Below the pieces are notes generated by a model. The model was not told where the DNA came from. It ran no database searches and saw only the letters and a list, made by a program, of their open reading frames with translations. A program made the translations under genes and the position numbers. DNA of 64,000 nt from Ziziphus jujuba (lineage: Eukaryota; Streptophyta; Magnoliopsida; Rosales; Rhamnaceae): NCBI RefSeq assembly GCF_031755915.1, contig NC_083387.1, forward strand, positions 16,327,001 to 16,391,000. The letters are read 5' to 3'. How positions within the stretch are numbered: position 1 is the first letter of the stretch; every line of letters begins with the position of its first letter. This document shows positions 46,327 through 58,284 of this stretch, piece after piece.

Positions 46327-48072
46327 TGTTAGATCTAAAATATTGATGATTTTATGCCATATTTATAGCTTAATATTTGTTAGTTTGTGTTAATTTGTTA
46401 TCGAAAGATACTTAATTATGTATTTTTTTTTTAATCTAGGTGAAAGAGAAAGAATTTTAAGAAAACAACCATAAAAATGGACTCCTTGGGTCAAATTATG
46501 GTGGGAAGCAAAATTGAGATCGAACGGATCAAGCATTGAAAAGATTCCAAGAAGATTTCTTAAAGATTCCATAAAGATTATGTCGGGAATTGCATGGTGG
46601 AAGTGGATGTCATATGAATCCTTACGATCTGACAATTTCAAATATCATATTAGTTTTGGATTTCGAGGTGTGAGTAAAAAGATATCATTATTTAAAGTTT
46701 GGAATTTATAAAAAAGAATATTTCTAGTTAAATATCACCATGGATTAAGAGAGATAATCAAGTCAATCAAAGGGCCAAGATTAGGACAAGTGGCAATAAT
46801 TGGTTAATTTATCATTAATGAGGCACATGTCATATCACATGCTTCATTAAGCATAAATTAGACTAATTAACTATTTTTTTAGGAGGAATTAGATAAAAGG
46901 AAAGTAGTAGAGAGCAAATAATATCAAGTTTCCTTTTTACATATGAAATTCATCCAACCCTTTTCATGGCCTAAAAAATGTATCTTCCAAGACTTCCACA
47001 TTGAAAATAAAAAGATAAAAAGGTTCCCAAGGTCCTATATATATAGCTCCCACCACATTGAAGGAAAATATATAAGTTTAGAGAGTTATTTAAGAGCTTT
47101 TAGGAGGCTTAAATAGAAACAAACAAAATTTTGGGAGTTTTTAAGGTTCTCTTAAGGGTTCTAAGGTTTTAAAGTTTTAGAATTTTAGAAAATCAATTGG
47201 AGAGTTTGGAGGAAGCATAGAGACGTGGGTTTGCTTAGAGAAGAAGGCTACGAATTGAAGAGCTTTTGGAGGAGGATTTCTTCAATAGTTTTTATTCTCT
47301 TCTTTTTCTCTTTAATCGTGAACATTATTGTTTTTTTTTTTTTTATAATTATGGTTGAAATATTTTTGGCATGAACTAATTTCATAGCTAGGGTTATGAT
47401 GTAGCCCTAACTATGAAGGTCTAATTATTTTAATATATGTTGAGTTTTATTTAATTAGTAATATGTTTTGTTAATAAATTATTGGTATGTTTAATGCTTT
47501 CATAAGCCGGAAGGAATGAATGATTTTAATAATATTTGAGCTTGGAAAAGGATAATATTATGGATCTCTAATGATTTATATGAATGCATAATTGATTGGA
47601 AAATAATTATGTCTCATGCCATATTATTTGCTTAATCTATGCTTAATGAATTTGCATGATTTAATTTATAGGCCAGAATGAATAAATTAGGTTATGTGAA
47701 TATTATCAATTGTGAGTGAAAACTACTTTTGATTAATTTTGTGATTAAGTGTGGTTAACAAAATTACTAGTTAATTAAATTCACATATTTAAGTAATTAA
47801 ATTGAAATAGTTAGTGGTGAAATCAAATGCCCTAGTATTCATAATTATTAAACTCACTCTTTTACTTGAAATTGATCTAATTTTAATTTTTTTGTTTTTG
47901 TTTAATTTAGTTTATTTAATTTTCAATTGTCATCTTAATTGCTGGTTCAAATATTAACAAAACCTAATTATCTTTAGTACTTAATTCTTAATCCCTTGGG
48001 TACAACAACCATATTTTTCCACTTTATTACTTGAAAACGATTCGTGCACTTGCGAGTTAATTTTACACATCA
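46327..48072 (+). repeat. Gypsy-D 3' LTR
   Basis: TGTTAGATCTAAAATATTG to CACATCA, collinear with 32337-34070. By eye a few percent of positions differ, plus small indels. It is followed by target copy CTCAT at 48073-48077. Confidence 0.9.
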
Positions 48073-48077
48073 CTCAT

Positions 48078-48760
48078 TATATTGTTTTCTCTATAAGGTT
48101 AATGCTGGAGCTACGACGGGATTATAGCATTTGAAGTGGGGATGTGGTTGAATTTTAGCTGATGAATTTTCATACCCAGCAATAGTAATTAATTACACTT
48201 CATTTAAATATTTTTTAAAATATCTGATACTAAAAACATATATGAGAGCTGAATCTTTAACAGTATATAGCATATTCAATTGCCATATCAATATGCCGAA
48301 CCCTTCATAACATGATCACTAGGTTGTTACAAATAATATTTTCTAAATTGTTACAGGAAACAATAAGGAAACAAAAAATTTCAATAATGATGGTAATGTT
48401 GAAATATTACAGGCCTTATCATCTAATCATCAACCTATCAAGAGTATATGTATCATATTTGATTGATTAATATATTAATATAACAAAAAAATAGATAAAT
48501 GAACTTTTAAATTGATAAGTATTATTAAATATAAATCAATCAAATAATGATACATGTATTTTTTATAGATATGTTGATAGAATAGATGCTACATATAGAA
48601 GTATTTGATAATGTCATCTAAAAATAATAGCAGGGATATTAAATTAAAAATATCTATTATTTAATAAGAAATTTAGAAGTTAAATACTTTAATTTGTGGT
48701 CGGTCTTACCATGAAGTCAATCATATTTGTGATGAGTCCTACTGATATTTGTTCTGGTAC
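48078..48760. other. Non-coding flank of Gypsy-D
   Basis: This should be the right-hand continuation of the FAR1-like pseudogene locus, but I find no transposase landmarks in it. It is AT-rich without notable open frames. Confidence 0.45.
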
Positions 48761-48915
48761 ACACTTATTGGGTGGTCTAACATGTAAGATTCACTATAGA
48801 GTACTCTGATATTCAAAACTTTTTACTCAGTGTGTTTGTGTTTCTAAGTCTTCAAAGTTAGTGAAATTTATAGTGATTTTTGTATATGGTTGGTTAATTA
48901 AAGCAAAAGAGGGGT
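48761..48915 (+). repeat. Dispersed repeat, copy 1
   Basis: Shares an ordered series of blocks with 50385-50566: TGTAAGATTCAC, GATATTCAAAACTTT, CTTCAAAGTTAGTGAAA and a final AAAGAGGG. Both copies are in the same orientation, about 1.62 kb apart. The identity of the element is unknown. Confidence 0.6.
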
Positions 48916-48949
48916 GTCTTTCTTATCGGAATTCTAGGGGAGCTCCTAG

Positions 48950-49445
48950 CAGTAACGGAATTAAGTAAGGGCCTGAGGGGGCAATAGAACCCAACTCCTT
49001 CCAAAATTTTATATTTTCCCCCTTTACAACGCTTCAAAAAATTCTAAATTAAAGGAAAAAAGAGAAGTATTGGTCCCCAATAATAAGCCACCATATAGAT
49101 TTTAATGAAATCAGCTATTTATTTTTTGTCATTGATTCATAAAATCTGTTGTTACTATATATAATGATTTGCAAAATTGATCCCCATATATAGACATGTC
49201 TGATATTTTATATATTTTTACTCATTTTCTTTATATCACATTTTTACTTCCTAAGTATATCAATTTGAACCTTTTTTTGTCCTCTTTCTTCTAATAATCA
49301 TTATTTATACAACATAGAAAAAATTTCTTTATTTTGAATTCTTATATATAATCTTGTATTACATATTTTATAAGAAAACAAGACTACTTATATTTTATGT
49401 ATATACCCCTAACGTTTTGGCTCCCCTAAACGGATCGAATACTAT
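48950..49445. repeat. Possible degenerate non-autonomous DNA element
   Basis: The left edge (AAGGGCCTGAGGGGGCAATAG) and right edge (ACGTTTTGGCTCCCCTAAAC) look like the G-rich and C-rich ends of plant non-autonomous hAT- or MULE-type repeats, roughly inverted relative to each other. No target duplication can be defined, so the call is weak. Confidence 0.3.
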
Positions 49446-50078
49446 ATAGAAACAATTGCAAGTAAATGACTAGATCTTCAAGAACAACTATTTAACAGAT
49501 AAAATAAAATAAAAAGAGAGAGAGAGAGATCTTCAAGAATATCTAAATGCAGCAAATTTTGTATCTGCATAAATTTAATTATTAATTAGATCTACTCTCG
49601 AACAATCATTATATAGTAATATATATTGGCAAATAATATAGTCCTATATGATGTTGTTAATTGTTAGAGCATCTCTAGTAAAGATGTAGAGTATTAGAAT
49701 AGACATAGCATATCAGCAAGACATGAAAAAAATTGTTACAAGGTAAATATCTATTTTACAGGCTTTGTTTGATATTTTTATCTTCCAAAAAAACCAAATT
49801 TTTCTTAAAAGAGTATTTTTTTAAAGAAAAATAGTTGGTAAAATATGTAATTAATTAATAATCAATAATAGTTCTCATTTTTTTTTAATACATTATCATT
49901 GCAGAATAATATGTTTTTATTTAACAATATATTTATGTCACCTATATATCAATATTATCAATTTCTTTTCCACTTATATGCTCTTATACGTGTGTATCTA
50001 TAAATATATATATATATATATATGCATAATTGATTTATTTATTAATTCGATCTACTCTCAAACGATCATATATATGGT

Positions 50079-50079
50079 A

Positions 50080-50127
<48 letters not shown>

Positions 50128-50133
50128 ATATAG
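50079..50133. repeat. (AT)n microsatellite
   Basis: Nearly uninterrupted AT dinucleotides. A shorter run lies at 50006-50022. Confidence 0.9.
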
Positions 50134-50170
50134 TCTTAATATAAGGTTTATATAAATATATTTTATACGT

Positions 50171-50306
50171 TATATTAAGCATTGTGTTCTTCAAATCGAA
50201 GACAAGAAGAACAAGAAGAATGGATTCCAAAAGAATTTTCGGCTTACTTTGGCTGCCATGGTTATAGTTGGTGTTGGAACTCTTTCTTCATCTTTCTTTA
50301 CAGGTA
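50171..50306 (+). pseudogene. Possible isolated exon with one membrane segment
   Basis: One frame reads QIEDKKNKKNGFQKNFRL, then a hydrophobic stretch TLAAMVIVGVGTLSSSFF, and ends at a GT (50307) that could be a splice donor. A basic run followed by about 18 hydrophobic residues is the pattern of a membrane anchor. I recognise no family, and no partner exon is seen before the repeat at 50385. It could also be chance. Confidence 0.25.
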
Positions 50307-50384
50307 TAGTAAATTTTCAGTATTTTATATGTGTTCTGTCCTAGAGTTTTTCCATGAATTCGATGATATTAATATGTTTTGCAG

Positions 50385-50566
50385 TACACTCTCATTGGTA
50401 GTATAACGTGTAAGATTCACCATAGACTACTTTGATATTTAAAACTTTGGTCTCGATATTTAAAACTTTGGTCTCCATAGCGTTGCTAGTGTTACTATAA
50501 ATCTTCAAAGTTGGTGAAAACTAATTAAAATATTTTTTTGTATAACCAATTAAACGAAAGAGGGAT
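50385..50566 (+). repeat. Dispersed repeat, copy 2
   Basis: Counterpart of 48761-48915, longer because the block ATTTAAAACTTTGGTCTC is duplicated in tandem at about 50440-50478. Confidence 0.6.
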
Positions 50567-51778
50567 GAATTTAGTCAGTTGACAATTTAATTGTCTAATA
50601 GCAACAAAAACAAATGTCAAGTCAATTTTTATTTATACAAAATTGGACCAAAAATTAACGGAAACGTGATCTACATAATTGTTTTTTATGATACAAATCG
50701 ACAGATATGAAAGTTAAGAGCTTGGTAACTATCCTAAAATTCTAACGAACAATCAATAACCATATGAGATGCTACATGCTGATGAGTATAATATCTTTAA
50801 TATGTTATATATTATATGGTAAACCCTAAACCCAATTTCATAACTAAAAAAACAGTCTGCTCATGTACTCTTGCTTTGATAATGAAAAAAGATAGTTGGC
50901 TTACTTGCTTTTGCCAGTGGAGAGATAGTTTACTTTACTACTTGAATAGAGCTGTGATTTAATGATTTTAAATGCCTCTCTCAGTCCCTTACCTTATTAT
51001 TTCTGATATATTATATATATTTTTTATTAATTTATTATCTTATTAACTTAGTTCAATATGTCAAAATTTAATTAAAAATGACATCATTGATCGGTCTTAA
51101 TATTAAAAAAAAAAAAAGGACAATATTAATTGTTTGAACTAACTTCTTCTTCCTTTTTATTTAAGTTTTTTAAGTTTCTAATTTTATATTTTTTTTTCTT
51201 TTTTTTTTCTTTTCTTTGTTTTTGGCAATGATGGTTTCCACTAACTTCAAAAAAGTTAAAAGGAGAAAGCGTTATACGCGTAACGTACGGAAAAGCAGTA
51301 ACTAGGCTCAAATACTGCGTTATGATTTTACAAGGCCAATTACCAAATTCATACCAAGAATAGTCTTTGGCCAGCCAACCTACATTATGTAAATAGGCAA
51401 TTTTAGCAGGCATTGTCGGCGAGTTAAGTAAAACCAAGTATTAAATAATTGGGAAAATCATTTTAATTAGACGCTTCTTGTTAAACGAAACAGCATAAAA
51501 TATCCTATAATATACTCAAAACATAAAGTACGCTAGCTGTTGATTAATTTGAAGATAGAAATTAATATTGAAGGTATCAAAATTAAGGCAGTAAAACATA
51601 TAAAATGTGATGGTTAACAATATTAACAAAATTAAAACAATAAACTGAACTAAGGTTGGCTCAATTGGCACTTTTAACTCTATCATTAGCTAACTCCAGT
51701 TTGATCACACGGGAATATTCGTTTTTTTTTTTGTTTTCAAGGTGTCACTACTTGTTTAGTCTGTTTCCTCTTCATACA
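50567..51778. other. Upstream region of the BCAT gene
   Basis: AT-rich, with a poly-A run near 51105 and pyrimidine runs near 51180-51220. A 103-codon minus-strand frame at 51126-51437 has no recognisable domain, and its end is pure low-complexity Lys. No regulatory motif is claimed beyond the TATA box listed separately. Confidence 0.4.
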
Positions 51779-51795
51779 TATATATATAAATACAT
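51779..51795 (+). promoter_or_regulatory. Putative TATA box of the BCAT gene
   Basis: TATATATATAAATACAT lies about 120 bases before the proposed start codon. Transcription would then begin near 51815-51825, giving a 5' leader of about 90-100 bases. Confidence 0.5.
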
Positions 51796-51911
51796 ATACA
51801 GACTCTGAAAACCATGCAAAATCAGTTTCGGCTTTCAGTAAATAAAACCTTCTCTGGGTTTCTCAATTGCATTTGCAGAGCGCTCACTCAGACCGATTCT
51901 CAACCCACAAA

Positions 51912-53646
51912 ATGGGCGCAAGGTTTGGAAATTTTGCCTCTATAAAGCAGTCTCATTTTACCTTTCCCATACTGATATTGTTCCTTGTTCTTTTTCTTGT
52001 ACGTTTTTAAGCAATTCTTCTGAGAAATCTGCCAAGACGATGAACTGGGACAATCTCGGGTTCGGCCTAACTCCAACCGACTACATGTTCGTGATGAAAA
52101 CTAGCGGAGACGGATGTTTCACCGAAGGACGACTCACTCGCTATAAAAGCATAGACATTAGTCCCTCTGCTGGCATTTTCAACTATGGACAGGTGACCAA
52201 AAAATTGTTACGGAGACTTTATGTTTTTGTACAAAATAATAATAATAATAATAATAATTGACTGAATGGATCTAATAATATATATGTATGATATGATCTC
52301 AGGGTTTGTTCGAGGGTGCCAAGGCATATAGGAGAGCAGACGGTCACATCCAACTCTTCCGGATCGAAGAGAATGCTAGGCGAATGAAAATGGGAGCCGA
52401 CAGGCTCTGCATGCCGTGTCCTTCCATCGCACAATTCACCGACGCCGTGAAGAAAACCGTCCTGGCCAACAGGCATTGGGTATGTATGAAATTCATCCTG
52501 CACATATCACTGCTGTCTCCTACTTTGTTGCTTCGTCGGTTTGTGTGCCAGTTGTTTGCATTAGACATGCATGCTTGACGTGTTTTGGGTTGGAAACTTT
52601 ACAGGTGCCTCCAGCAGGGAAAGGGTCACTGTATCTTAGGCCTTTGCTCTTTGGAAGTGGGCCTGTCTTGGGTATTGGGCCTGCCCCTGAATATAGCTTT
52701 GTCATTTTTGCCTCCCCTATTGGTAATTGGTACAAGGTGGGTTATTTGTTTTAACTTCACTCATTTAGGCCCAAGTTACAATCACAAGTAAGTCCACATT
52801 TAGATTTTCTGGGCCCACTTTATCTACTTGTCTATGCTTGTTATTTCACTTCAAATAAATATTATGAAATTATTTTATCAATATTTGAGCACCAAAAAAA
52901 TTATTTCATCAACTAAAAATTGTCTATTTAGGTTTTAAAATCCCTCTCTCCAATATCTATCAAAAATAATAAAATTCAACTTAAACATGCGTTAGTATGC
53001 AATTTCAAAGTCCTAAAAAAATACAAAAGCAAGCACTTCTAACAAAAACAAATGAAGGATGTCCAGCGTTTAAATAATGGGGTTTCTTTTTTGCCATATT
53101 TTAGGCAGGTGCATCCGCGATGAACTTGTTGGTCGACAGAAATGTGAGCCGTGCTGCCCCTGGTGGATGTGGAGGCATCAAAAGCATTACCAACTATGCA
53201 CCGGTAAGAAACCGCAATCAACTATTGATGGGTGTTTGAGGGATAGATTAATCATGTTTTTAAACTTATCTTCATTTATATAATAGCCAAGGTTTTTATA
53301 TTGCAATATTATTCATGAACTATTTTGTTTTAATTGGTTGTGTAATATTATCGTGAAGGTGTTTGAAGTTGTTAAGAAAGCAAAGGCCCAAGGTTACGCA
53401 GATGTCCTGTTTCTCGATGCGACCACCGGAAAGAACATCGAGGAGGTTTCTTCATGTAACATTTTCATTGTTAAGGTATTTGCCAACCACAATTTCATGT
53501 ATATACGAAAGTAGGGAAGATTAGAACGCATACAAAAGATAAGGGGAAAGTTCTGTAGTTCATTATACACCTAAGATTAATAATCTACCCTTTTATTTCC
53601 CTAATTAAAGTCATATTATTTATAAAAGTAAATGGTGTATTTTTTA

Positions 53647-53679
<33 letters not shown>

Positions 53680-54335
53680 TTTGTGGTTAGATGAATAGGG
53701 TAGTTTCAATTAACTTCTTCATGAATGAAGGTTAAGAATAATCCTAAGACATAAGACCTAATGTTTTTCATTTTCATACAGAACAATGTTCTTTCAACTC
53801 CAGCAACACAGGGAACCATTTTACCAGGAATCACTCGAAGAAGCATCATCGAAATAGCTACTGATTTTGGTTACAAGGTGAATATATCCCTACTGTTCTT
53901 ACATCTCATGTACATTTCTTTGTTTTCTTGCTCATCCATCAATTTGGTGATCATCATCGATCTCTCCATATAAATCAAACTCTGATAACATCTACTTGAA
54001 TTCCGAGCAGGTTGAAGAGCGTGAGGTTCCATTGGAGCATGCCCTAGATGCTGATGAAGTTTTCTGCTCAGGAACTGCAGTGGGTATCACTCATGTTGCT
54101 AGTATAACCTACCAAGAGAAAAAGTAATCACAGTCTTTAGCGCTGTTTTTTTTTTTTTTTTTTTTTTTCCGTGGCAATAAACGGAGCCATTGAAACAAAA
54201 ATTGATGTTGTATTATGCAGGGTGGAATACAAAACCGGAGAAGGAACGATGTCCGATAAACTTCGAATTGCACTTACTGGAATCCAAACTGGTTCAGCGC
54301 AGGACAAGAAGGGCTGGACTGTTCAGCTCGACTGA
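51912..54335 (+). CDS. BCAT: Branched-chain amino acid aminotransferase, cytosolic-type (BCAT family)
   Basis: PLP enzyme of fold type IV that interconverts Leu, Ile and Val with their 2-oxo acids, using glutamate/2-oxoglutarate. Proposed exons: 51912-51922, 52012-52192, 52303-52479, 52605-52736, 53105-53203, 53359-53475, 53782-53877, 54011-54123 and 54221-54335, all with GT-AG introns, giving 346 residues. Landmarks are [55 protein letters not shown], then [11 protein letters not shown] with the PLP-binding Lys at about residue 193, [41 protein letters not shown] and KKGWTVQLD. It lacks a plastid or mitochondrial transit peptide (N-terminus [13 protein letters not shown]), so it is probably cytosolic, like Arabidopsis BCAT4/BCAT6. 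Exon 1 (11 coding bases) is the least certain; ATG at 52040 is an alternative start. No stop or frameshift is seen. A role in Leu/Ile/Val or Met-derived metabolism is inferred from the family only. Confidence 0.9.
53645..53683. repeat. (TTA)n microsatellite in BCAT intron 6
   Basis: About ten ATT/TTA units in the intron between 53475 and 53782. A related (AAT)n run lies in intron 2 at about 52237-52258. Confidence 0.85.
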
Positions 54336-54437
54336 GTTGTTCAGGAACACGCTCTTATGGGAATCTTTTCAAGAATCGAAAATCTACCACCAAATCATAC
54401 ATCAAGAAGGAAGAGTTTACCCATAAATATATATGAT

Positions 54438-54443
54438 AATAAA
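54438..54443 (+). promoter_or_regulatory. Poly(A) signal candidate for BCAT
   Basis: AATAAA about 100 bases after the stop codon. This is a normal distance for plant near-upstream elements. Confidence 0.5.
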
Positions 54444-55357
54444 TATAAGTAATATGCAGGACGAAGAAAGGTTGTACTTGTCCCTTTCAAGGACATGTTT
54501 AAACTCAAGCTAACCATGAAATCATATATGTTTTGTTTATGATGAACTCACGTGGTTGCAACTTCTACATATATTACATATAATACCAAAATCGAAAGAA
54601 ATGCAGGTAAGCAACTGGGCTCTAAAAGCTTAGTTCCTCATGCTTCTTTTTTTTTTTTTTTAATAGGGATAATTGCACCTATATCCTTTCTATTGTTCAA
54701 TTTGTTACACTCAAAAATACCGCTATTTTGAAAACTTATAACGCAAATACATGCACTCTATTAAATTTTCTTACTAGAGAATATAAAATGTCATGTTTAC
54801 TTTTGATTAATGAACACGTTATGCATTTGTAATTAATATATATATATATATATATTTATATATGTTTTGGAGAGTTGCATGAACAAGGATATTTCATAAC
54901 AGATTTCTACATGTCATCTTGGCATTTAATGGGCAAATCCAATATTTGCAAATAATTAGAAGTTAGGCGTAATTATATATTGTTAAGATTGATACACTTT
55001 TAAATGAATACATTCAATGGTCAAGATAACAATTTTTTTTTGCTTTTTTTTTTTTGGTCAAAGAACATATATTTTATATATTTTGAGTAATTATCTTGTG
55101 AAGACATTATTCAATATAAAGTGGAATATATTAACATGTCAAATAACATGTCAATTAACGATTTGAAATTAAAATTATAATCAAACAAGTAGCAACTATT
55201 AGCTATCATACATCAATCGATGTCCAATATAAAATAAAAACTATAATCTTAAGAAATCAAAATACTCTATATATAATTTTGATTGCAACACTCACTTTTC
55301 AAAATTCTGCATGTCAAAGTACAAGCAATCTTAGATATATATATATATATATATATA
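54444..55357. other. Non-coding, AT-rich downstream region
   Basis: No gene seen. There are poly-T runs near 54646 and 55030 and AT microsatellites near 54838 and 55336. Confidence 0.5.
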
Positions 55358-55530
55358 TAGAAAAATTCCATGGTACGGACCATATCTAAACCGATGTTTT
55401 CAAAAGCGTCGATTTTTGCTTTGTATATGTACACAACGTATACAGCAAAAATGATATTTTTTTAAAAAAAAGCATTGATTTAGATGTGGTCCGCATGTGA
55501 ACCAATCCGCACCGTAGAACTACTATATAT
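55358..55530. mobile_element. MITE-like foldback element 1
   Basis: The ends are imperfectly inverted: TAGAAAAATTCCATGGTACG on the left against TAGTAGTTCTACGGTGCGG (reverse complement of the right end). Inside, TTTTTGCTTTGTATA and TATACAGCAAAAA form a palindrome, and CCATATCTAAACCGATG mirrors GCATTGATTTAGATGTGG. It lies in TA repeats, so a TA target duplication cannot be separated from the flank. There is no coding capacity. Confidence 0.6.
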
Positions 55531-56979
55531 ATATTCCATCTCTTATATGTAATTCTGTGGTATATTCCCATGGATTATATGTATTTTGATATGCATGCAT
55601 TTTGTAAAGTAGACATTTTATAGCAAGACCATATATACAGTCTTCCTATTATGAGTGGGATTGCCCACAACTTGGTAAGTGTAGCTTGAGATTACATGTT
55701 ATTCATTTGACATATTGATCTTAAGTACATGTAATTCATGAGATACATATATGGAATTATATGTAATTTGGTATTGTTGTCCACCATGTTATGGGCTACA
55801 TGGCTCATGATAGCAAAATTTTATATTTTTTTTATATATCTTGTTTAGCTCAAGTGATGATATCTTCAGCTTAAAAATATTAATGATAAATGGACTTAAT
55901 CATCTAAAATCTATAAATTACATGTCACATAAATACCTGAGCACCATTCAACATCTCTTTCTCTCCCTCTCTCACTACATATATATATCCAGGTACATGG
56001 AACTAGTCTTTATGTATACATATATATTTTTTCAACTTTTATAGTATGAATAAAACCATCCAATAAAAAAATAAATTAAAATGTAAGAGGCTAAATGGAA
56101 ACAAAAATTGAAATGTGAGGAAAATTGGAAATAGAGATAAATATGCAATTAACCAATTAAACGGAACTAATTTGCAAATTACTTTTTTTTTTGTTTTTTT
56201 AAATAACAAAAGTCTTAAGTTATTGGAATGCTAATAAAATAATTTGTGTTTCTCATGTAGCATTTTTTTTTTTCCTTTGGGTATAGTTGTTAATAATTCA
56301 TTCATTTTTCAATAAAAGATGTCTTGCCATCAAATAAATTGTTCAATTAATGAATACAAAGCTCAATAACCTCAGAAAGCATCATTAACCTTAAACCTTT
56401 TGATTATCGTCATCTTAAGATAAAGGAACAAAAAATAAGTAACACAAATGAAACTTTCTAGAAGTGAAAATATCAAATAATAATAATAATTTATAGAAAT
56501 GCATAAATAAAATAAAATAAAAAAATGCATATATGTATAGATATAGCGGGTACAAATTAATACATTAAAAAAAATACAGAAATTAAAAAAACTTTAAAGC
56601 ATTTAAATGAAAATGGAAATGTCATGAAAATAATTTAAAATAAAAGGAGCTGGCTTCCATGGATGTTGAATAATTAAAACAAGTACAGGCTTTCTTTTAA
56701 TCATTTATGAAATTTAATTTGTTTTTTCGCTAGCATTAAACACGTACCTTTGGTTAAATAATTTTTGGCATTTTATATAATCTTGTTGAAGTTATTTTGA
56801 TAATGTTTACTAAGAAAAGATAAAAATCTAAAATGGTAGTCAATCAGTTTTATTAAAAAAGTTTGAAAAATTAAACAAAAAGAAAATATGATTAATGAAA
56901 AATTATGTATAAATAATATTTTTAAAAGACATAATATATGAATATGATAACTATATGTTGTTGAGAAATTATACATACA
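55531..56979. other. Non-coding spacer, nothing recognised
   Basis: AT-rich sequence with short AT microsatellites and A-rich runs. No gene, conserved repeat or RNA is recognised. Confidence 0.45.
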
Positions 56980-56984
56980 TATAA

Positions 56985-57242
56985 TCAATTTCTCATCAGG
57001 ACATCATAATATATTTTTTATAAAAACTTCACTTATCAGCAATCAAATTTCTCAAGCCTGCAATTTTAAAAATGCAATTTGGGTTTATACAATTACTAAC
57101 ATGGTTTACTTTACCCTTCTTGTATTTCAACTTTTCGCTAAACTTATATAAAATTTCAAATATATCATCAAATTTCAATCTTTGAAGAGATCTAAAGGCT
57201 GATAAGTGAAGTATTGATTGAAAATCCATCAGGACATGCGAG
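56985..57242. mobile_element. MITE-like foldback element 2
   Basis: A perfect 15-base inverted repeat, ACTTCACTTATCAGC at 57026-57040 and GCTGATAAGTGAAGT at 57198-57212, sits within longer imperfect inverted arms (outer ATCAGGACAT/ATGTCCTGAT). The ends of the right arm (TTTAGATCTCTTCAAAGATTGAAATTTG, reverse-complemented) match the left arm of the element at 57680. Confidence 0.65.
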
Positions 57243-57679
57243 ACTCACTATATATATAGTTTGTAGTATAGAAATTTTCAATGATGGTCCAAAAACTGTC
57301 ATTTAAAATTTTATTATTGATGACGATGTTTTTAATAATCATAACCTAAAACTATATCTGCAATTTAAAAAAATGTGGATATCCATATTAGAGACGCACT
57401 ATATATATCTCTATATATTGATGGAATAAATTTCATATCAGAACAGCATGAGTTTTTAAAATCAAGGTCTAAATCCTTATCTTAGATTTGTTATATTTGG
57501 ACCTGGTTTTGCCCTTTTTTTTTTTTTTTTTTTATCTCAAACGATAAAATCAAAAGTCAAAATTTAAAACATGGTCCTAAAAAATTAGGTTTTCCTAACC
57601 TTAGGTTTTCCTGACCTAAGACTAACTGTGTATATATATATATATTGGAACAAATGGATATATCTATATATATATATAT

Positions 57680-57945
57680 ATATGTAATCAATCTCTTATT
57701 AGGATGTTCTGAAGGATTTTCTATCAACCTTTAGATCTCTTCAAAGGTTGAAATTTAAAAATGTATTATATATTTTATATAAGTTTAGTAATATATTAAA
57801 AACCTAGGAGGCACAAAGAGAACCTTATTAAAACTTGTGTAAACCCTAAATGTATCATTAAATTCCACCCTTTAAAAAGATCCAATAGCCAATAAGCAAG
57901 ATCCTGATAGATTTTCCATTAGGACATCATAATGACAAACTATTT
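57680..57945. mobile_element. MITE-like foldback element 3, same family as element 2
   Basis: The left arm GGATTTTCTATCAACCTTTA and following GATCTCTTCAAAGGTTGAAA pair imperfectly with the right end (AATCTATCAGGATCTTGC when reverse-complemented). The ends carry the same TTAGGACATCATAA/TAGGATGTTCTG blocks as element 2. There is no coding capacity. Confidence 0.6.
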
Positions 57946-57947
57946 AT

Positions 57948-57992
<45 letters not shown>
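57946..57992. repeat. (CA)n(TA)n microsatellite
   Basis: Compound dinucleotide repeat next to MITE-like element 3. Confidence 0.9.
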
Positions 57993-58015
57993 AATTGGAA
58001 TGAAGGGATATTGTA

Positions 58016-58264
58016 TGTTAGACACAAACTTGATATACATAATAAATCCACACTCTAACAACTTATACTTTTGGGATAAAATTTAACATAACATCAATTT
58101 TTAAAAATCCTAGAAACCTATGTTCAAATCCCACTACGGTCACATTATCACCCATTAAAAAGAATTGAGACTTTTGAAGATCAAATTAGCTTACAAGTGA
58201 GGAGGAATGTTAAACACCCACATCCTAACAATTTAAAATTTTGGGGATTAATGTTAATTTAATA
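58016..58264 (+). mobile_element. Possible TRIM-like mini-retrotransposon
   Basis: Two short related blocks, TGTTAGACACAAACTTG...TTTAACA (58016-58088) and TGTTAAACACCCACATCC...TTTAATA (58208-58264), share the order 'cacactctaacaacttatacttttggg'. The second is preceded by a purine tract (AAGTGAGGAGGAA, 58195-58207) and followed by TGTGCTATCAGAGA, which resembles a Met-tRNA primer site. This is the layout of a terminal-repeat retrotransposon in miniature. The LTRs are only 57-73 bp, so the call is tentative. Confidence 0.4.
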
Positions 58265-58284
58265 TGTGCTATCAGAGATAACAC

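Larger units (their letters stand above)
32337..48072 (+). mobile_element. Gypsy-D: non-autonomous (LARD-like) Athila/Tat-type retrotransposon
   Basis: LTRs of 1734 and 1746 bp, perfect target duplication CTCAT (32332-32336 and 48073-48077), an Asp-tRNA-type primer site and a polypurine tract. The interior, without nested Gypsy-C, is only about 3.7 kb and encodes no recognisable protease, RT or integrase, just a gag-like ORF. The primer site and the 'gcgctcttgggaggcaaccc' block near 44508 are typical of Athila/Tat-lineage elements. It must rely on proteins supplied by another element. Confidence 0.85.

Noticed and set aside
51126..51437. 103-codon minus-strand frame upstream of BCAT
   Set aside because: No domain is recognised, the C-terminus is low-complexity Lys/Asn from an A-rich run, and there is no support from context.
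57243..57420. Possible further MITE-like element between elements 2 and 3
   Set aside because: The edges (GAGACTCACTATATATATAG and AGAGACGCACTATATATATC) look alike, but as direct repeats and not inverted, and are mostly AT microsatellite.
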